NCBI RefSeq assembly: GCF_014489845.1
Contig: NZ_JABURY010000021.1
Location: 174,846 to 238,845 of the forward strand
Reading direction: 5' to 3'
DNA: 64,000 nt
DNA from: Frischella japonica
GTDB lineage: Bacteria > Pseudomonadota > Gammaproteobacteria > Enterobacterales > Orbaceae
Positions 10,990 through 21,102 of this stretch are shown here, piece by piece. Numbering within the stretch: the first letter of the stretch is position 1; each line of letters opens with the position of its first letter. Under the pieces are notes generated by a model. It was not told the DNA's origin. It did not search any database and saw only the letters and a list, made by a program, of their open reading frames with translations. Both the position numbers and the translations under genes were made by a program.

Positions 10990-11063
10990 TAATGAATAAC
11001 AATATTAATTACAAGGGATTAGTTAATAATCCTTATAATTCATTCCCATCATGGAGAAACGAC

Positions 11064-12473
11064 ATGTCGATAGAAAAAGTTTTAACAATGATAAAAGAAA
11101 ATGATGTCAAATTCATTGATTTACGTTTTACAGACACTAAAGGAAAAGAGCAGCATATCACTATTCCAGTTAGTCAAATCGATGCTGATTTTTTTGAAGA
11201 CGGTAAAATGTTTGATGGTTCTTCCATTGCTGGATGGAAAGGGATTAATGAATCAGACATGGTATTAATGCCAGATGCCTCAACTGCAGTTATTGATCCA
11301 TTTTATGAAGATATCACCATTAATGTCCGCTGTGATATTTTAGAACCGGCGACATTACAAGGATACGATCGCGATCCTCGTTCAATCGCAAAACGAGCAG
11401 AAGAGTTTTTAAAATCATCAGGTATTGCAGATACCGTAATTGTTGGACCTGAACCAGAGTTTTTCTTATTTGATGATGTTCGTTTTGGTACCCCAATGTC
11501 AGGTAGCTTTGTTCATATTGATGATATCGAAGCTGCATGGAATAGTGGTAAAAAATACGAAGAAGGTAATAAAGGTCATCGTCCCGGTGTTAAGGGTGGT
11601 TATTTTCCCGTTCCGCCGGTTGATTCATCACAAGATATACGTTCACAAATGTGTATCATTATGGAGCAATTAGGATTAGTTGTTGAAGCACATCACCATG
11701 AAGTGGCAACCGCCGGTCAAAATGAAATCGCTTGCCGTTTTAATACCTTAACTAAGAAAGCCGATGAAGTGCAAATCTATAAATATGTGGTGCAAAATGT
11801 CGCTCATGCTTATGGTAAAACAGCTACCTTTATGCCAAAACCAATGTTTGGTGACAATGGTTCAGGTATGCATTGTCACCAATCTTTAGCCAAAGATGGG
11901 GTAAACTTATTTGCTGGTGATAAATATGCTGGATTGTCTGAAATGGCGCTTTATTATATCGGCGGTATCATTAAACATGCTAAAGCGATAAATGCATTTG
12001 CTAATGCCACAACCAACTCCTATAAGCGTTTAGTACCAGGATATGAAGCACCAGTTATGTTAGCTTACTCGGCACGTAACCGTTCTGCATCAATTCGTAT
12101 TCCTGTTGTTAGTAGCCCTAAAGCGCGTCGTATCGAAGTGCGTTTCCCTGATCCAACCAGTAACCCATACTTATCTTTTGCTGCACAATTAATGGCAGGT
12201 CTAGATGGAATTATTAATAAAATTCATCCAGGGGATGCAATGGATAAAAACTTATATGATCTCCCTCCTGAAGAATCGAAGTTGATTCCGCAAGTTGCTG
12301 GATCGCTTGAAGAAGCGCTTAATGCATTAGATGCTGATCGCGAATTTTTAACACGAGGTAATGTATTTAGTAATGATATGATCGATGCATATATAAAACT
12401 AAAAACAGAAGAAGTTGATCGTGTTCGTATGACTCCGCATCCAGTTGAATTTGAACTTTACTATAGTCTTTAA
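11064..12473 (+). CDS. glnA: Glutamine synthetase
   Basis: Type I glutamine synthetase, making glutamine from glutamate, ammonia and ATP; central to nitrogen assimilation. 469 residues from ATG 11064 ([17 protein letters not shown]), behind GGAGA. Seen: catalytic [11 protein letters not shown], the [22 protein letters not shown]/metal region, [19 protein letters not shown], and the adenylylation site NLYDLPPEE, so activity is probably controlled by GlnE. Transcription looks NtrC/sigma-54 dependent. The two-component pair glnL-glnG follows. Confidence 0.98.
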   Translation: MSIEKVLTMIKENDVKFIDLRFTDTKGKEQHITIPVSQIDADFFEDGKMFDGSSIAGWKGINESDMVLMPDASTAVIDPFYEDITINVRCDILEPATLQGYDRDPRSIAKRAEEFLKSSGIADTVIVGPEPEFFLFDDVRFGTPMSGSFVHIDDIEAAWNSGKKYEEGNKGHRPGVKGGYFPVPPVDSSQDIRSQMCIIMEQLGLVVEAHHHEVATAGQNEIACRFNTLTKKADEVQIYKYVVQNVAHAYGKTATFMPKPMFGDNGSGMHCHQSLAKDGVNLFAGDKYAGLSEMALYYIGGIIKHAKAINAFANATTNSYKRLVPGYEAPVMLAYSARNRSASIRIPVVSSPKARRIEVRFPDPTSNPYLSFAAQLMAGLDGIINKIHPGDAMDKNLYDLPPEESKLIPQVAGSLEEALNALDADREFLTRGNVFSNDMIDAYIKLKTEEVDRVRMTPHPVEFELYYSL

Positions 12474-12495
12474 TTCTGACTTGATGTGATTCTTT

Positions 12496-12541
12496 ATCCG
12501 ATTGTGTGTTATCACTGCGCACAATTCGGATATTAATTTTT
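12496..12541 (+). terminator. Terminator between glnA and glnL
   Basis: ATCCGATTGTGTG (12496-12508) pairs with CGCACAATTCGGAT (12519-12532) with one bulge; an ATTAATTTTT run follows. E. coli also has a partial terminator between glnA and glnL that lowers expression of the regulators. Confidence 0.8.
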
Positions 12542-12567
12542 GTTATCGTTATTTAGGGAGGCAAATT

Positions 12568-13617
12568 TTGGTTGTTGAAAGTCTATCCGAAACTGATGCC
12601 ATCTTGAATACATTACTTACTAATATTTTGTTACTAGATAATCAACTAAATATTATTTACGCTAACACTGCAGCACAACAGCTTTTAGCACAAAGCACTA
12701 AAAAACTGTATGGTGGTTATTTTCCTGATTTATTAAGTTATACTTCGTTAGATATTTCACTAATGAATACTGCGTTATCACAAGGACAAGGGTTCACTGA
12801 TAACGAAGTCAATATTGTGATTAACGATCAGCTATCTGTTTTGTCACTCACTGCTCAACCATTTGCAAACGATAGAATTCTGATCGAAATGACACCGTTA
12901 AATAATCATAAGCGCTTATCACAAGAACAATTACAGCATGCCCAACAAACGGCAGCCCGTGATTTAGTTCGTGGGCTTGCGCATGAAATCAAAAATCCGC
13001 TCGGTGGATTAAGAGGTGCCGCACAATTATTATCTCGAGAATTACCTAATAATGAACTTCAAGAATATACTCAGGTTATTATTGAGCAAGCCGATCGTTT
13101 AAGAAACTTAGTCGATAGATTATTAGGACCACAACAACTATTACAACAAAAGGTACTTAATATTCATCAAGCACTGGAAAGAACATACGCATTATTAAAG
13201 TTAGAAAAACCTGATAATATTGCTATCATTCGTGATTATGACCCAAGCTTACCTGAACTTTCACACGATCCAGAACAACTTGAACAAGTTATTATCAATA
13301 TCATACGCAATGCCCTACAATCGTTAGATACTCAAGCAAATGGTATGATTACTATTCGTACCCGTACTGCTTTTCAAGTCACCATCCACGGAACGCGTTA
13401 TCGGTTATGTGCACGTATTGATATTGAAGATAACGGACCTGGCGTTCCGGTCCATTTGCAAGATACTCTTTTTTACCCCTTAGTCAGTGGCCGACAAAAT
13501 GGTTCTGGTTTAGGACTATCCATTGCTCGCAATATTATTGATCAACATCATGGCAAAATTGACTTTATCAGTTGGCCAACCCATACCGAATTTTCTATCT
13601 ATCTGCCTATACGTTAA
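12568..13617 (+). CDS. glnL: Nitrogen regulation sensor kinase NtrB (GlnL)
   Basis: Cytoplasmic histidine kinase/phosphatase that, with PII, sets phosphorylation of NtrC. N-terminal PAS domain (about residues 10-110), H-box [20 protein letters not shown] (phospho-His), N-box [17 protein letters not shown] and [10 protein letters not shown] start at TTG 12568 because AGGGAGG lies 7 bases upstream and the next residues align with the GlnL N-terminus; an ATG further up would read through the terminator. 349 residues. glnG begins 15 bp after. Confidence 0.95.
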   Translation: MVVESLSETDAILNTLLTNILLLDNQLNIIYANTAAQQLLAQSTKKLYGGYFPDLLSYTSLDISLMNTALSQGQGFTDNEVNIVINDQLSVLSLTAQPFANDRILIEMTPLNNHKRLSQEQLQHAQQTAARDLVRGLAHEIKNPLGGLRGAAQLLSRELPNNELQEYTQVIIEQADRLRNLVDRLLGPQQLLQQKVLNIHQALERTYALLKLEKPDNIAIIRDYDPSLPELSHDPEQLEQVIINIIRNALQSLDTQANGMITIRTRTAFQVTIHGTRYRLCARIDIEDNGPGVPVHLQDTLFYPLVSGRQNGSGLGLSIARNIIDQHHGKIDFISWPTHTEFSIYLPIR

Positions 13618-13631
13618 TAAGGAGTTATGTT

Positions 13632-15152
13632 ATGAATTATCAAGTCAACATTAACAAAAATCTTCATTATCCGCAGCAAGAGGCAGCATTTTCTCAATCA
13701 CAAAAAGAAGTATGGGTGATTGATGATGATAAATCAATTCGTTGGGTACTTGAAAAAGCGCTTAATCAAGCAGGCTTTCATTGTACGAGTTTTGAAAATG
13801 GTAAAATTGCCTTAAATACTTTGCAAAGTAGTCAGCAAAAACCTGCAGTATTAATTTCTGATATTAAAATGCCGGAGATTGATGGTTTAACCTTACTTAA
13901 ATACATTAAAGAGTATTACTCAGCTTTGCCGGTGATTATTATGACAGCCCATTCTGATCTGGATGCTGCAGTAAATGCTTATCAAAAAGGCGCTTTTGAT
14001 TATATACCCAAACCTTTTGATGTTGATGAGGTTGTGCATTTAGTACAACGTGCCATTGTACATAATCAAAAAAATCAGGCTGCAGAACACCTAAACAGCA
14101 AAACCAGTACGGGTATTATTGGCGAAGCACCCGCCATGCAAGATGTATTTAGAATTATTGGTCGTTTATCAAAATCATCAATTAGTGTACTGATCAATGG
14201 TGAATCAGGGAGTGGTAAAGAATTGGTCGCGAAAGCTTTACATACACACAGCCCACGTCCGCATGCTCCCTTTATTGCTCTAAATATGGCTGCAATCCCT
14301 AAAGATCTTATTGAAGCAGAATTATTTGGCCATGAAAAAGGTGCTTTTACCGGTGCTAATCAAGTCAGACAAGGGCGCTTTGAACAAGCTAATGGTGGCA
14401 CGCTATTTTTGGATGAAATCGGTGATATGCCGTTAGATGTACAAACTCGCCTGTTAAGAGTATTAGCAGATGGTCAATTTTATCGTATTGGTGGCTATTC
14501 ACCGGTTAAAGTGGACGTGAGAATTATTGCTGCTACACATCAAAATCTAGAATCACGCGTAAAAGAAGGTAAATTCCGAGAAGATTTATTTCACCGATTA
14601 AACGTAATTCGCATTGTGCTACCTTCATTAAGGGAACGGGTAGAAGATATTCCTGCACTTACACATCACTTTTTACAAATTATCGCCAAAGAACTTGGCG
14701 TTGAGGCCAAAGTGCTAGCTCCAGAAACATTAACCATATTAGCAAAACTCAATTGGCCGGGAAATGTACGACAGCTGGAAAATCTTTGCCGTTGGTTAAC
14801 AGTTATGGCTTCAAGCAAAGAAGTGTTACCACAAGATTTGCCCCACGATTTGTTATTAAATTCCACTATTGCTAATTCAGAATCACAAAGTAATCCCCTT
14901 ACTGATCAACCATTAGTGCTTAGCAATAATACACCAGAATGGCAACAATGCCTTCGCCAATGGACAAAGCAGGCTTTCAAAAATGGAGAAGACAATATTT
15001 TGCCAGATATAACTTATAATATTGAAAAAATTTTACTGGAATGTGCGCTCGAATTTACCCGTGGTCATAAACAAGATGCAGCTAAATTATTGGGTTGGGG
15101 AAGAAATACCTTAACTCGAAAAATTAAGGAGTTGAATATTAATGTTAAATAA
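13632..15152 (+). CDS. glnG: Nitrogen regulation response regulator NtrC (GlnG)
   Basis: Phosphorylated NtrC activates sigma-54 promoters such as the one before glnA. Receiver domain with IDDD and the phospho-acceptor in [15 protein letters not shown]+ domain with Walker [10 protein letters not shown], the sigma-54 contact loop GAFTGA and Walker [15 protein letters not shown]-terminal Fis-type HTH ([19 protein letters not shown]). ATG 13632 follows AAGGAG. Compared with E. coli NtrC there are about 20 extra residues before the receiver domain. Confidence 0.97.
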   Translation: MNYQVNINKNLHYPQQEAAFSQSQKEVWVIDDDKSIRWVLEKALNQAGFHCTSFENGKIALNTLQSSQQKPAVLISDIKMPEIDGLTLLKYIKEYYSALPVIIMTAHSDLDAAVNAYQKGAFDYIPKPFDVDEVVHLVQRAIVHNQKNQAAEHLNSKTSTGIIGEAPAMQDVFRIIGRLSKSSISVLINGESGSGKELVAKALHTHSPRPHAPFIALNMAAIPKDLIEAELFGHEKGAFTGANQVRQGRFEQANGGTLFLDEIGDMPLDVQTRLLRVLADGQFYRIGGYSPVKVDVRIIAATHQNLESRVKEGKFREDLFHRLNVIRIVLPSLRERVEDIPALTHHFLQIIAKELGVEAKVLAPETLTILAKLNWPGNVRQLENLCRWLTVMASSKEVLPQDLPHDLLLNSTIANSESQSNPLTDQPLVLSNNTPEWQQCLRQWTKQAFKNGEDNILPDITYNIEKILLECALEFTRGHKQDAAKLLGWGRNTLTRKIKELNINVK

Positions 15153-15351
15153 GTTATTTGATCACTTCTCGTTGAAAATTATAGTCATTTTTTAAGCTTT
15201 TTAATTTAAATACAAATAGCAGTGATAGTTAAAAAAATTCTTATTTTACTGGACATTAGCATATAAACATTGCTATTTTAGTATAAATAACATTCTAGTT
15301 ATTAATGATTTTTTATCAAATGCAAATTAAGGTTAAATAAGGAGATTTATT

Positions 15352-15957
15352 ATGGCTAAAGCTGCATCTTCAACAAAATCGGCAGCTAAAACTGCACCAA
15401 AGTCCACCGCAAAAAAATTAGCACCTGCAAAAGTTGAAAAAGCTAAAAAATTGCAGCAATCTTCAATTCTATTTCCAACTGATCTTGGCGAAAAGGCATC
15501 TAAAGAGATATCTGCAGCGATGAATTCAGTTTTAGCTGATGTATTTGCACTCTATTTAAAAACCAAAAATTTTCATTGGCATGTCAGTGGACCACATTTC
15601 CGTGATTATCACTTAATGTTAGATGATCATGGTGAAGAGCTATTTGCGATGACTGATCCTATTGCCGAACGCGTACGTAAATTGGGCGGCACAACGTTGC
15701 GTTCAATTGGTCATATTTCGAAGTTACAAAGTATTTCCGACAACAATGCAGATTTTGTTGAACCATCTGATATGTTAGCGGAATTATGTCAGGATAATAT
15801 CAAATTAACAGCCCGTATGCGTGTCGCTCATGATATTTGCGATAAATATAATGACACTGCAACAGCAAGCTTAATTGAAGAATGGATTGATCAAACTGAA
15901 AAACGTGCTTGGTTTTTATTTGAGACTGGACGTAAGATGGATTCATCAGGTCATTAA
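15352..15957 (+). CDS. dps: Dps/ferritin-like DNA-protection protein
   Basis: Forms a dodecamer that binds DNA and oxidises iron, protecting against oxidative stress and starvation. The ferroxidase segments NFHWHVSGPHFRDYHLMLDDH and EEWIDQTEKRAWFLFETGRK are clear. Residues 1-35 are a Lys/Ala/Ser-rich tail (four lysine-rich blocks), which in other Dps proteins binds DNA. 201 residues, long for the family because of this tail. Starts behind AAGGAG and ends at a strong terminator, so it is monocistronic. Confidence 0.93.
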   Translation: MAKAASSTKSAAKTAPKSTAKKLAPAKVEKAKKLQQSSILFPTDLGEKASKEISAAMNSVLADVFALYLKTKNFHWHVSGPHFRDYHLMLDDHGEELFAMTDPIAERVRKLGGTTLRSIGHISKLQSISDNNADFVEPSDMLAELCQDNIKLTARMRVAHDICDKYNDTATASLIEEWIDQTEKRAWFLFETGRKMDSSGH

Positions 15958-15969
15958 TTACATTTATTC

Positions 15970-15997
15970 ATCGCCACTTAACGTGGCGATTTTTTTG
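15970..15997 (+). terminator. Rho-independent terminator after dps
   Basis: ATCGCCAC-(5 nt)-GTGGCGAT perfect 8-bp stem followed by eight T, 13 bp past the dps stop. Confidence 0.95.
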
Positions 15998-16029
15998 GCT
16001 GTTTTATTTTATAGAAGGATAGATTGAAT

Positions 16030-16578
16030 ATGAATAAAACCATCGCTGTACTTGTTGGTAGTTTACGTAAAGATTCATATAATCTTAAAGTAGCTAAGGT
16101 ATTAGAACATTTAGCACCAAGTACGCTTACACTTAAAATAATTCAAATTGGTGATTTACCTTTATATAATGAAGATATTGATACTGATAACCCACCCGCT
16201 AGTTACACACGATTTAGGCAAGAACTAATGACATGTCAAGGCGTCATATTTGTCACCCCAGAATATAATCGTTCTGTACCTGCTGTTATCAAAAATGCCA
16301 TTGATGTGGGGTCGCGTCCTTATGGTAAAAGTGTATGGGGTAAAAAACCAGCAGCCATTATTTCAGTATCACCTGGTGCAATAGGTGGATTTGGTGCCAA
16401 TCACCATTTGCGTCAATCACTCGTATTTTTGGATATGCCAACAATGCAACAGCCTGAAGCATATTTTGGCGGTGTAGCTAATGTATTTGATGAAAACGGT
16501 AATATTGCTGATAAGAGTAAAAGCTTTTTACAACAATTTATTGATGCTTATGCTGCTTGGGTTCAAAAAACGGCTTAA
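16030..16578 (+). CDS. NADPH-dependent FMN reductase family protein
   Basis: Flavodoxin-like fold flavoprotein of the ChrR/YieF quinone/chromate reductase group. Seen: N-terminal IAVLVGSLRKDSYNLKVA phosphate-binding loop (residues 3-20), TPEYNRSVPAVIKNAIDVGSRP (about residues 78-99) that binds FMN, and ISVSPGAIGGFGANHHLRQ. 182 residues. ATG 16030 follows AAGGA. Stands alone. Physiological substrate cannot be told from sequence; quinone reduction against oxidative stress fits the neighbour dps only loosely. Confidence 0.88.
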   Translation: MNKTIAVLVGSLRKDSYNLKVAKVLEHLAPSTLTLKIIQIGDLPLYNEDIDTDNPPASYTRFRQELMTCQGVIFVTPEYNRSVPAVIKNAIDVGSRPYGKSVWGKKPAAIISVSPGAIGGFGANHHLRQSLVFLDMPTMQQPEAYFGGVANVFDENGNIADKSKSFLQQFIDAYAAWVQKTA

Positions 16579-16637
16579 TGGGTTGTCATAATTCATTATA
16601 TCTGAACTTCTAAAACCATTCCGATATTATTAATTTC

Positions 16638-16661
16638 GTATCGGGTATTCACTCCCGATAC
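16638..16661. terminator. Hairpin downstream of the FMN reductase gene
   Basis: GTATCGGG-(8 nt)-CCCGATAC perfect stem, 60 bp past the stop, with no clear T-run. It may end transcription or be a small intergenic palindrome. The rest of the gap to mutH (16662-16841) shows nothing recognisable. Confidence 0.4.
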
Positions 16662-16841
16662 CACAACCATGATATGGTAAAACCAAAAAATTATTTTTTA
16701 AAGTTTAGTGTCATCGCTCAATGTTATTAATCGTGCTACCATAATTTAATGTAAGAACCTTTTAGCTATAATAGTTAATGCGCTAAAATACCTCAATATT
16801 AGATGCCATTGTGGGCAAATTATTTCAAATAAAATAATATT

Positions 16842-17537
16842 ATGAACATACAGTCTCCTCCTAAAAATGAACTTGAATTGATGCAGCGTGCACGGTTAAT
16901 TGCGGGATATAATTTAAGTGATGTCGCCAATAGGATGTCGTTAACGGTGCCGCAAAACTTACAAAAACAAAAGGGCTGGGTTGGCATGTTACTTGAATGT
17001 TATTTAGGGGCCAATGCTGGGAGTAAAGCTGAACAAGATTTTGCCCATTTAGGTATTGAATTGAAAACATTACCGGTTAATCGCTATGGCTATCCATTAG
17101 AGACGACATTTGTAAGTGTTGCGCCTTTGGTGGCCAATCATGGAATTACATGGGAAACAAGTCATGTTAAAAATAAACTTAGTAAAGTATTATGGATTCC
17201 TGTTGAAGGAGAAAGAGCGATTCCTTTAGCCTTACGTCGAATTGGGATGCCAATATTATGGCAACCAACTGCTAAGCAAGAATTACAACTCAAAAATGAC
17301 TGGCAGGAATTGATGGATATGATTGTGCTAGGTAAAATAGAACGCATTACTGCCCGCCAAGGTCAATATCTACAAATTAGACCTAAAGCAGCTAATGGTA
17401 AAGCATTAACGCCAGCATACAATGAAAATGGCGAGCTAATTATGACTCGCCCAAGAGGATTCTATTTAAAAAAACCGTTTACTGCTCAGATCCTGTCGGA
17501 TTTTCTGGTACAGATTCATCCACAACAGTCATTTTAA
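16842..17537 (+). CDS. mutH: DNA mismatch repair endonuclease MutH
   Basis: Nicks the unmethylated strand at hemimethylated GATC sites during MutS/MutL-directed mismatch repair. 231 residues. Catalytic segment with [14 protein letters not shown] (Asp, Glu-x-Lys of the PD-(D/E)xK fold, about residues 66-79), VSVAPL, and the C-terminal [16 protein letters not shown]. Its presence implies Dam methylation in this organism. The last 59 bp overlap the end of ppiA on the other strand. Confidence 0.96.
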   Translation: MNIQSPPKNELELMQRARLIAGYNLSDVANRMSLTVPQNLQKQKGWVGMLLECYLGANAGSKAEQDFAHLGIELKTLPVNRYGYPLETTFVSVAPLVANHGITWETSHVKNKLSKVLWIPVEGERAIPLALRRIGMPILWQPTAKQELQLKNDWQELMDMIVLGKIERITARQGQYLQIRPKAANGKALTPAYNENGELIMTRPRGFYLKKPFTAQILSDFLVQIHPQQSF

Positions 17538-18075
17538 TAATGTAAACAGGTTCAACAGGGACGTTTTGATGTGGACCTTTACGGGTGGTTTTAACATTAA
17601 CGATCTGATCGACAACATCCATACCTTTGATTACTTTACCAAACACAGCATAACCAAAAACTTCGGGTGACTGATAATTAAGATAATTATTATTTACGAC
17701 ATTAATAAAAAATTGGTTTGCAGCACTATCAATCGCACTCGTTCTCGCCATGGCGATAGTACCACGATCATTTTTTAGTCCGTTGTTCGCTTCATTTTTG
17801 ATTGGAGCGTGTGGTTGAGGAAAATTTAATTCTTTATCTGCACCACCACCTTGGATCATAAAACCAGGAATCACTCGGTGGAAGGTTAAACCGTCATAAA
17901 ATTTTTCATTAACATATTCAAGGAAATTTTTCGTTGTGAGTGGTGCATTTTGACTATCTAACTCAATCTCAATATCGCCCATACTCGTTTGCATTAACAC
18001 TTTGGTATCAGCAAGAGCGAAACCAGAAAGTAGTGATATTACAGCTGATAAAACAATTATTTTTATTTTTTTCAC
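17479..18075 (-). CDS. ppiA: Periplasmic peptidyl-prolyl cis-trans isomerase A
   Basis: Cyclophilin that speeds proline isomerisation during folding of exported proteins. Signal peptide residues 1-22 (hydrophobic core, cleavage near ALA-DTK). Cyclophilin core with [20 protein letters not shown] and AANQFFIN. 198 residues including a Pro/Glu-rich tail. Convergent with mutH, and the two 3' ends overlap. Confidence 0.93.
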   Translation of the reverse strand: MKKIKIIVLSAVISLLSGFALADTKVLMQTSMGDIEIELDSQNAPLTTKNFLEYVNEKFYDGLTFHRVIPGFMIQGGGADKELNFPQPHAPIKNEANNGLKNDRGTIAMARTSAIDSAANQFFINVVNNNYLNYQSPEVFGYAVFGKVIKGMDVVDQIVNVKTTRKGPHQNVPVEPVYIIKMTVVDESVPENPTGSEQ

Positions 18076-18273
18076 AATTTCACATCCTTCAATTGATTCT
18101 TATATTATAGAGACTTGTTTAACGATAAATTAGTTTTTTAAGAAAATTGAAAAATTATTATTCGCACCAAGTTCTCAAATTTACTATATATAATACCAAT
18201 ACCCAATTCGTTTGACTAGAATGATTTCAATGAGTTCACAGTAAAACCATAAAAATATTAAAAAGAGGTATCT

Positions 18274-18942
18274 TTGCGTTGTATAATTTGTCAATTGCCG
18301 CTCAGATTGAGCTGGGGTATTTGTAGTCAATGTTATCATTATTTACCAAAATTAATTTCGGTTTGTCATAGATGTGGATTACCGCTTTTTCCTGTTACGA
18401 AACCTTGTCATCATTGTGATAAATTAAAACCTAATTGGGATAATCTTATTGCTGTTGCCGATTTTGTACCACCTTTTACTAAATTAATCTATCGATTTAA
18501 ACTTAATGATCATCCTGAATTGGCTTACCCTTTGGCACGAATGATGATGTTAGCATGGTTAGCTGCTCGTAATGAAACCGGAATACGTAAACCTGATATT
18601 ATTACCTGCATACCACTTCATCAACGCCGTTATTGGTCTCGTGGTTATAATCAATCAGAATTATTGGCTAAAATAATTAGTCATTGGTTAAATAAACACT
18701 TCCAACCATATTTGATCAAACGTCAAAAACAGACCTACGATCAGAAAACTTTGTCTAAACAACAACGCAAAGATAATATTGTTAATGTATTTAGTTGTCA
18801 AACATCGCTCCAAGGTAAATCGATTGCAATTATTGATGATATTGTTACGACGGGGCATACCATCCGTGCCGCATGTAAGGTATTACGCCAACAAGGTGTA
18901 CAACATATACAGATCATCTGTTTGTGTCGCACAAGCTTGTAA
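18274..18942 (+). CDS. gntX: ComF/GntX family phosphoribosyltransferase-like protein
   Basis: N-terminal zinc-ribbon with CIIC, CSQC, CHRC and CHHC pairs (residues 3-50), then a PRTase fold ending in the PRPP-binding motif AIIDDIVTTGHTIRAA. Family members are needed for DNA uptake (ComF) or use of external DNA in several bacteria. Start is TTG 18274, behind AGAGGT. Next to nfuA, as in E. coli (gntX-nfuA). 222 residues. Confidence 0.9.
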   Translation: MRCIICQLPLRLSWGICSQCYHYLPKLISVCHRCGLPLFPVTKPCHHCDKLKPNWDNLIAVADFVPPFTKLIYRFKLNDHPELAYPLARMMMLAWLAARNETGIRKPDIITCIPLHQRRYWSRGYNQSELLAKIISHWLNKHFQPYLIKRQKQTYDQKTLSKQQRKDNIVNVFSCQTSLQGKSIAIIDDIVTTGHTIRAACKVLRQQGVQHIQIICLCRTSL

Positions 18943-19049
18943 AAGCAAAAACAACCCTTATAATAGTTGATTAAACATATCAACTATTTATTGTCGTTTG
19001 GCTGATTACGTTATAGCCAGTGGTAATAGTGAACGCTCAGGTAAAATTT

Positions 19050-19631
19050 ATGTCAATTATCACAATACAAGATGCAGCACAAATGCATTTTAGAAATTTA
19101 TTAAGCAAACAGGCTGAAGGAACTCAAATTCGGGTTTTTGTGATAAATCCAGGAACACCAACCGCTGAATGTGGTGTATCGTACTGTCCACCAGATAGTA
19201 TTGAAGATACCGATATTGAAGAAAAATTTAATGGTTTTTCCGTTTATATTGATGAAATTAGTGCGCCATTTCTTGAAGAAACCGTCATTGATTATGTGAC
19301 AGATGAATTAGGTTCTCAACTTACTTTGAAAGCTCCCAATTCAAAAATGCGCAAAGTGGCGGATGATGCTCCCTTAATTGAACGGGTTAATTACTTGATT
19401 CAATCACAAATTAATCCGCAGTTAGCTAGCCATGGTGGGCATGTTAATTTAGTAGAAATCACTGAAGATAATTACGTTGTACTTCAATTCGGTGGCGGAT
19501 GTAATGGTTGTTCAATGGTTGATATCACTTTAAAAGAAGGCATTGAAGCACAAATCATGACTGAATTTGCAGAAATAAAAGGGGTGCAGGATTTAACTGA
19601 CCACCAAGCTGGTAGTCATTCTTATTGTTAA
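19050..19631 (+). CDS. nfuA: Fe-S biogenesis protein NfuA
   Basis: Carrier that delivers Fe-S clusters to apoproteins under stress. N-terminal degenerate A-type domain (about 1-95: [25 protein letters not shown]) and C-terminal Nfu domain with the cluster ligands [14 protein letters not shown] 19050 chosen because E. coli NfuA begins MIRISDAAQAHF, aligning with [14 protein letters not shown]; an upstream GTG would add ten residues. 193 residues. Confidence 0.96.
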   Translation: MSIITIQDAAQMHFRNLLSKQAEGTQIRVFVINPGTPTAECGVSYCPPDSIEDTDIEEKFNGFSVYIDEISAPFLEETVIDYVTDELGSQLTLKAPNSKMRKVADDAPLIERVNYLIQSQINPQLASHGGHVNLVEITEDNYVVLQFGGGCNGCSMVDITLKEGIEAQIMTEFAEIKGVQDLTDHQAGSHSYC

Positions 19632-19714
19632 TAAATTAATTAAATATTTTTCTTTTCTTATACCAATAGTTACGGCATAATCCAAAAGATTTACTGCATA
19701 ATTAATGGAATACT

Positions 19715-20614
19715 ATGAATCAAATAAATATTATAACTGATTTAATAAAATGGATTGAAAAAAATCTTGAACAACCTTTGTCCATTGACCATGTGGCCGA
19801 AAAATCGGGTTATTCAAAATGGCATTTGCAAAGAATGTTTAAGAAGGTGACTGGGCAAATTTTAGGAACCTATATTCGTCATCGTCGTCTTACTCATGCA
19901 GCACTAGCATTACGTCTGACGAGTAAACCAATACTTGATATTGCCATGCAATATCGTTTTGATTCGCAACAAACTTTTACCCGTTCTTTTAAAAAACAAT
20001 TTAATGTTACGCCAGCAACTTATCGACGTAATGATTTATGGAATCCTAGCGGATTGACCCCGCCAATTGAATTACAGAAAAATCATCTTTCGATTCCAGA
20101 ACCAACTTTTTTAACGCTACCCGAGCAAGAATTTTGGGGTATTACTTATAAGAATAATTGTGATTTGAATACCTTTATTAATGAAAATGTGGCATTTCGC
20201 AAGCAATTTTTTAATGATTATTTAGCAAAAACACTAAGTAAAAAGAAAGTGATACCGGACAAAATTTATTCGCTTAGTTGCTTAGTCAAAAGTAAAGATA
20301 AAGATCGTCAAGATGAACAAGAATTGCTATATAGCATAGCAATCGATGATCAAAGTATTTCATCAGAAAATGTTGAACGCATAGTCTGTCCTGGTGGCTT
20401 ATATCTATGTTTTAAATATATTGGCGCACCAGCTGGTTTTATTGATTTCCTATCGCAAATTTATTTTTCAGCTATACCACTATTAAATGTCCAATTGCGC
20501 CGAGGAAAAATTATTGAAATTTACAGTAATCACAATCAATTAACCAAATTAGATAATATTACTGACATTAACGTTATAGAATGCGATTATTGTATCCCCA
20601 TTGTGCATAAATGA
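19715..20614 (+). CDS. rob: AraC-family regulator Rob
   Basis: MarA/SoxS/Rob group transcriptional activator. The AraC-type double HTH at residues 8-110 (KSGYSKWHLQRMFKKVTG; ILDIAMQYRFDSQQTFTRSFKKQF) is nearly identical to Rob of E. coli, and the C-terminal half is the GyrI-like ligand domain that distinguishes Rob from the short MarA and SoxS. Likely controls efflux and stress genes. 299 residues. No marbox was searched for reliably. Confidence 0.92.
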   Translation: MNQINIITDLIKWIEKNLEQPLSIDHVAEKSGYSKWHLQRMFKKVTGQILGTYIRHRRLTHAALALRLTSKPILDIAMQYRFDSQQTFTRSFKKQFNVTPATYRRNDLWNPSGLTPPIELQKNHLSIPEPTFLTLPEQEFWGITYKNNCDLNTFINENVAFRKQFFNDYLAKTLSKKKVIPDKIYSLSCLVKSKDKDRQDEQELLYSIAIDDQSISSENVERIVCPGGLYLCFKYIGAPAGFIDFLSQIYFSAIPLLNVQLRRGKIIEIYSNHNQLTKLDNITDINVIECDYCIPIVHK

Positions 20615-20658
20615 AAAATGAATACCTAATAGCTGCTAACGTTGTTTTTTATTGGATT

Positions 20659-20690
20659 AGCGTCAATAATTTTTCTTGATTATTAACGCT
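20659..20690. terminator. Bidirectional terminator between rob and trpR
   Basis: AGCGTCAATAAT pairs with ATTATTAACGCT (one mismatch) over an 8-nt T-rich loop. It covers the trpR stop codon, and T-rich DNA lies on both sides; the two genes converge here. Confidence 0.65.
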
Positions 20691-20970
20691 GTTCTAAAAG
20701 GTTTTTTTCGATCCAAGCGCGAAAATTGGGGGAGACCTCTTTAAGGGAATTGGATCCGCGTGTTACTGTGGCAATGCCAATACCAAGTTGATCTTTTAAC
20801 TGCCGTTGGTTAATAGAGCCATCAAGTAAAGCATATATAATTTTTACTCGGGTAATTAAAGCATTTCGTTCATCTGGGGTTAAAAGTAATTTTAATACAT
20901 CATATTGATAATTATTGTTAAAAGCCTGCTGTAAAAAATCTACCGTTTTTTGCCAATCGTCTTTTTCCAT
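20683..20970 (-). CDS. trpR: Trp operon repressor
   Basis: Tryptophan-dependent repressor. 95 residues with the characteristic LLTPDERNALITRVKI and the HTH QRQLKDQLGIGIATVTRGSNSLK. A matching operator lies in the trp promoter of this window (34466-34483). Located downstream of slt as in E. coli. I see no TrpR operator before its own start. Confidence 0.97.
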   Translation of the reverse strand: MEKDDWQKTVDFLQQAFNNNYQYDVLKLLLTPDERNALITRVKIIYALLDGSINQRQLKDQLGIGIATVTRGSNSLKEVSPNFRAWIEKNLLEQR

Positions 20971-21102
20971 TTTACTCTCTTAAAAAATCATTAAATTAAA
21001 AAAATTTACTATAAACATTTGATTTAATCTCTGTCTAATAATGGGCCGAATGATTAAAAGAATTAATTATTCAATAATGCATTTAATGAGTCATGTAAAC
21101 TA

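Noticed and set aside
10992..11063. Upstream in-frame start giving a 493-residue GlnA
   Set aside because: It lies before the predicted sigma-54 transcript start, and the extra 24 residues are not in the family.
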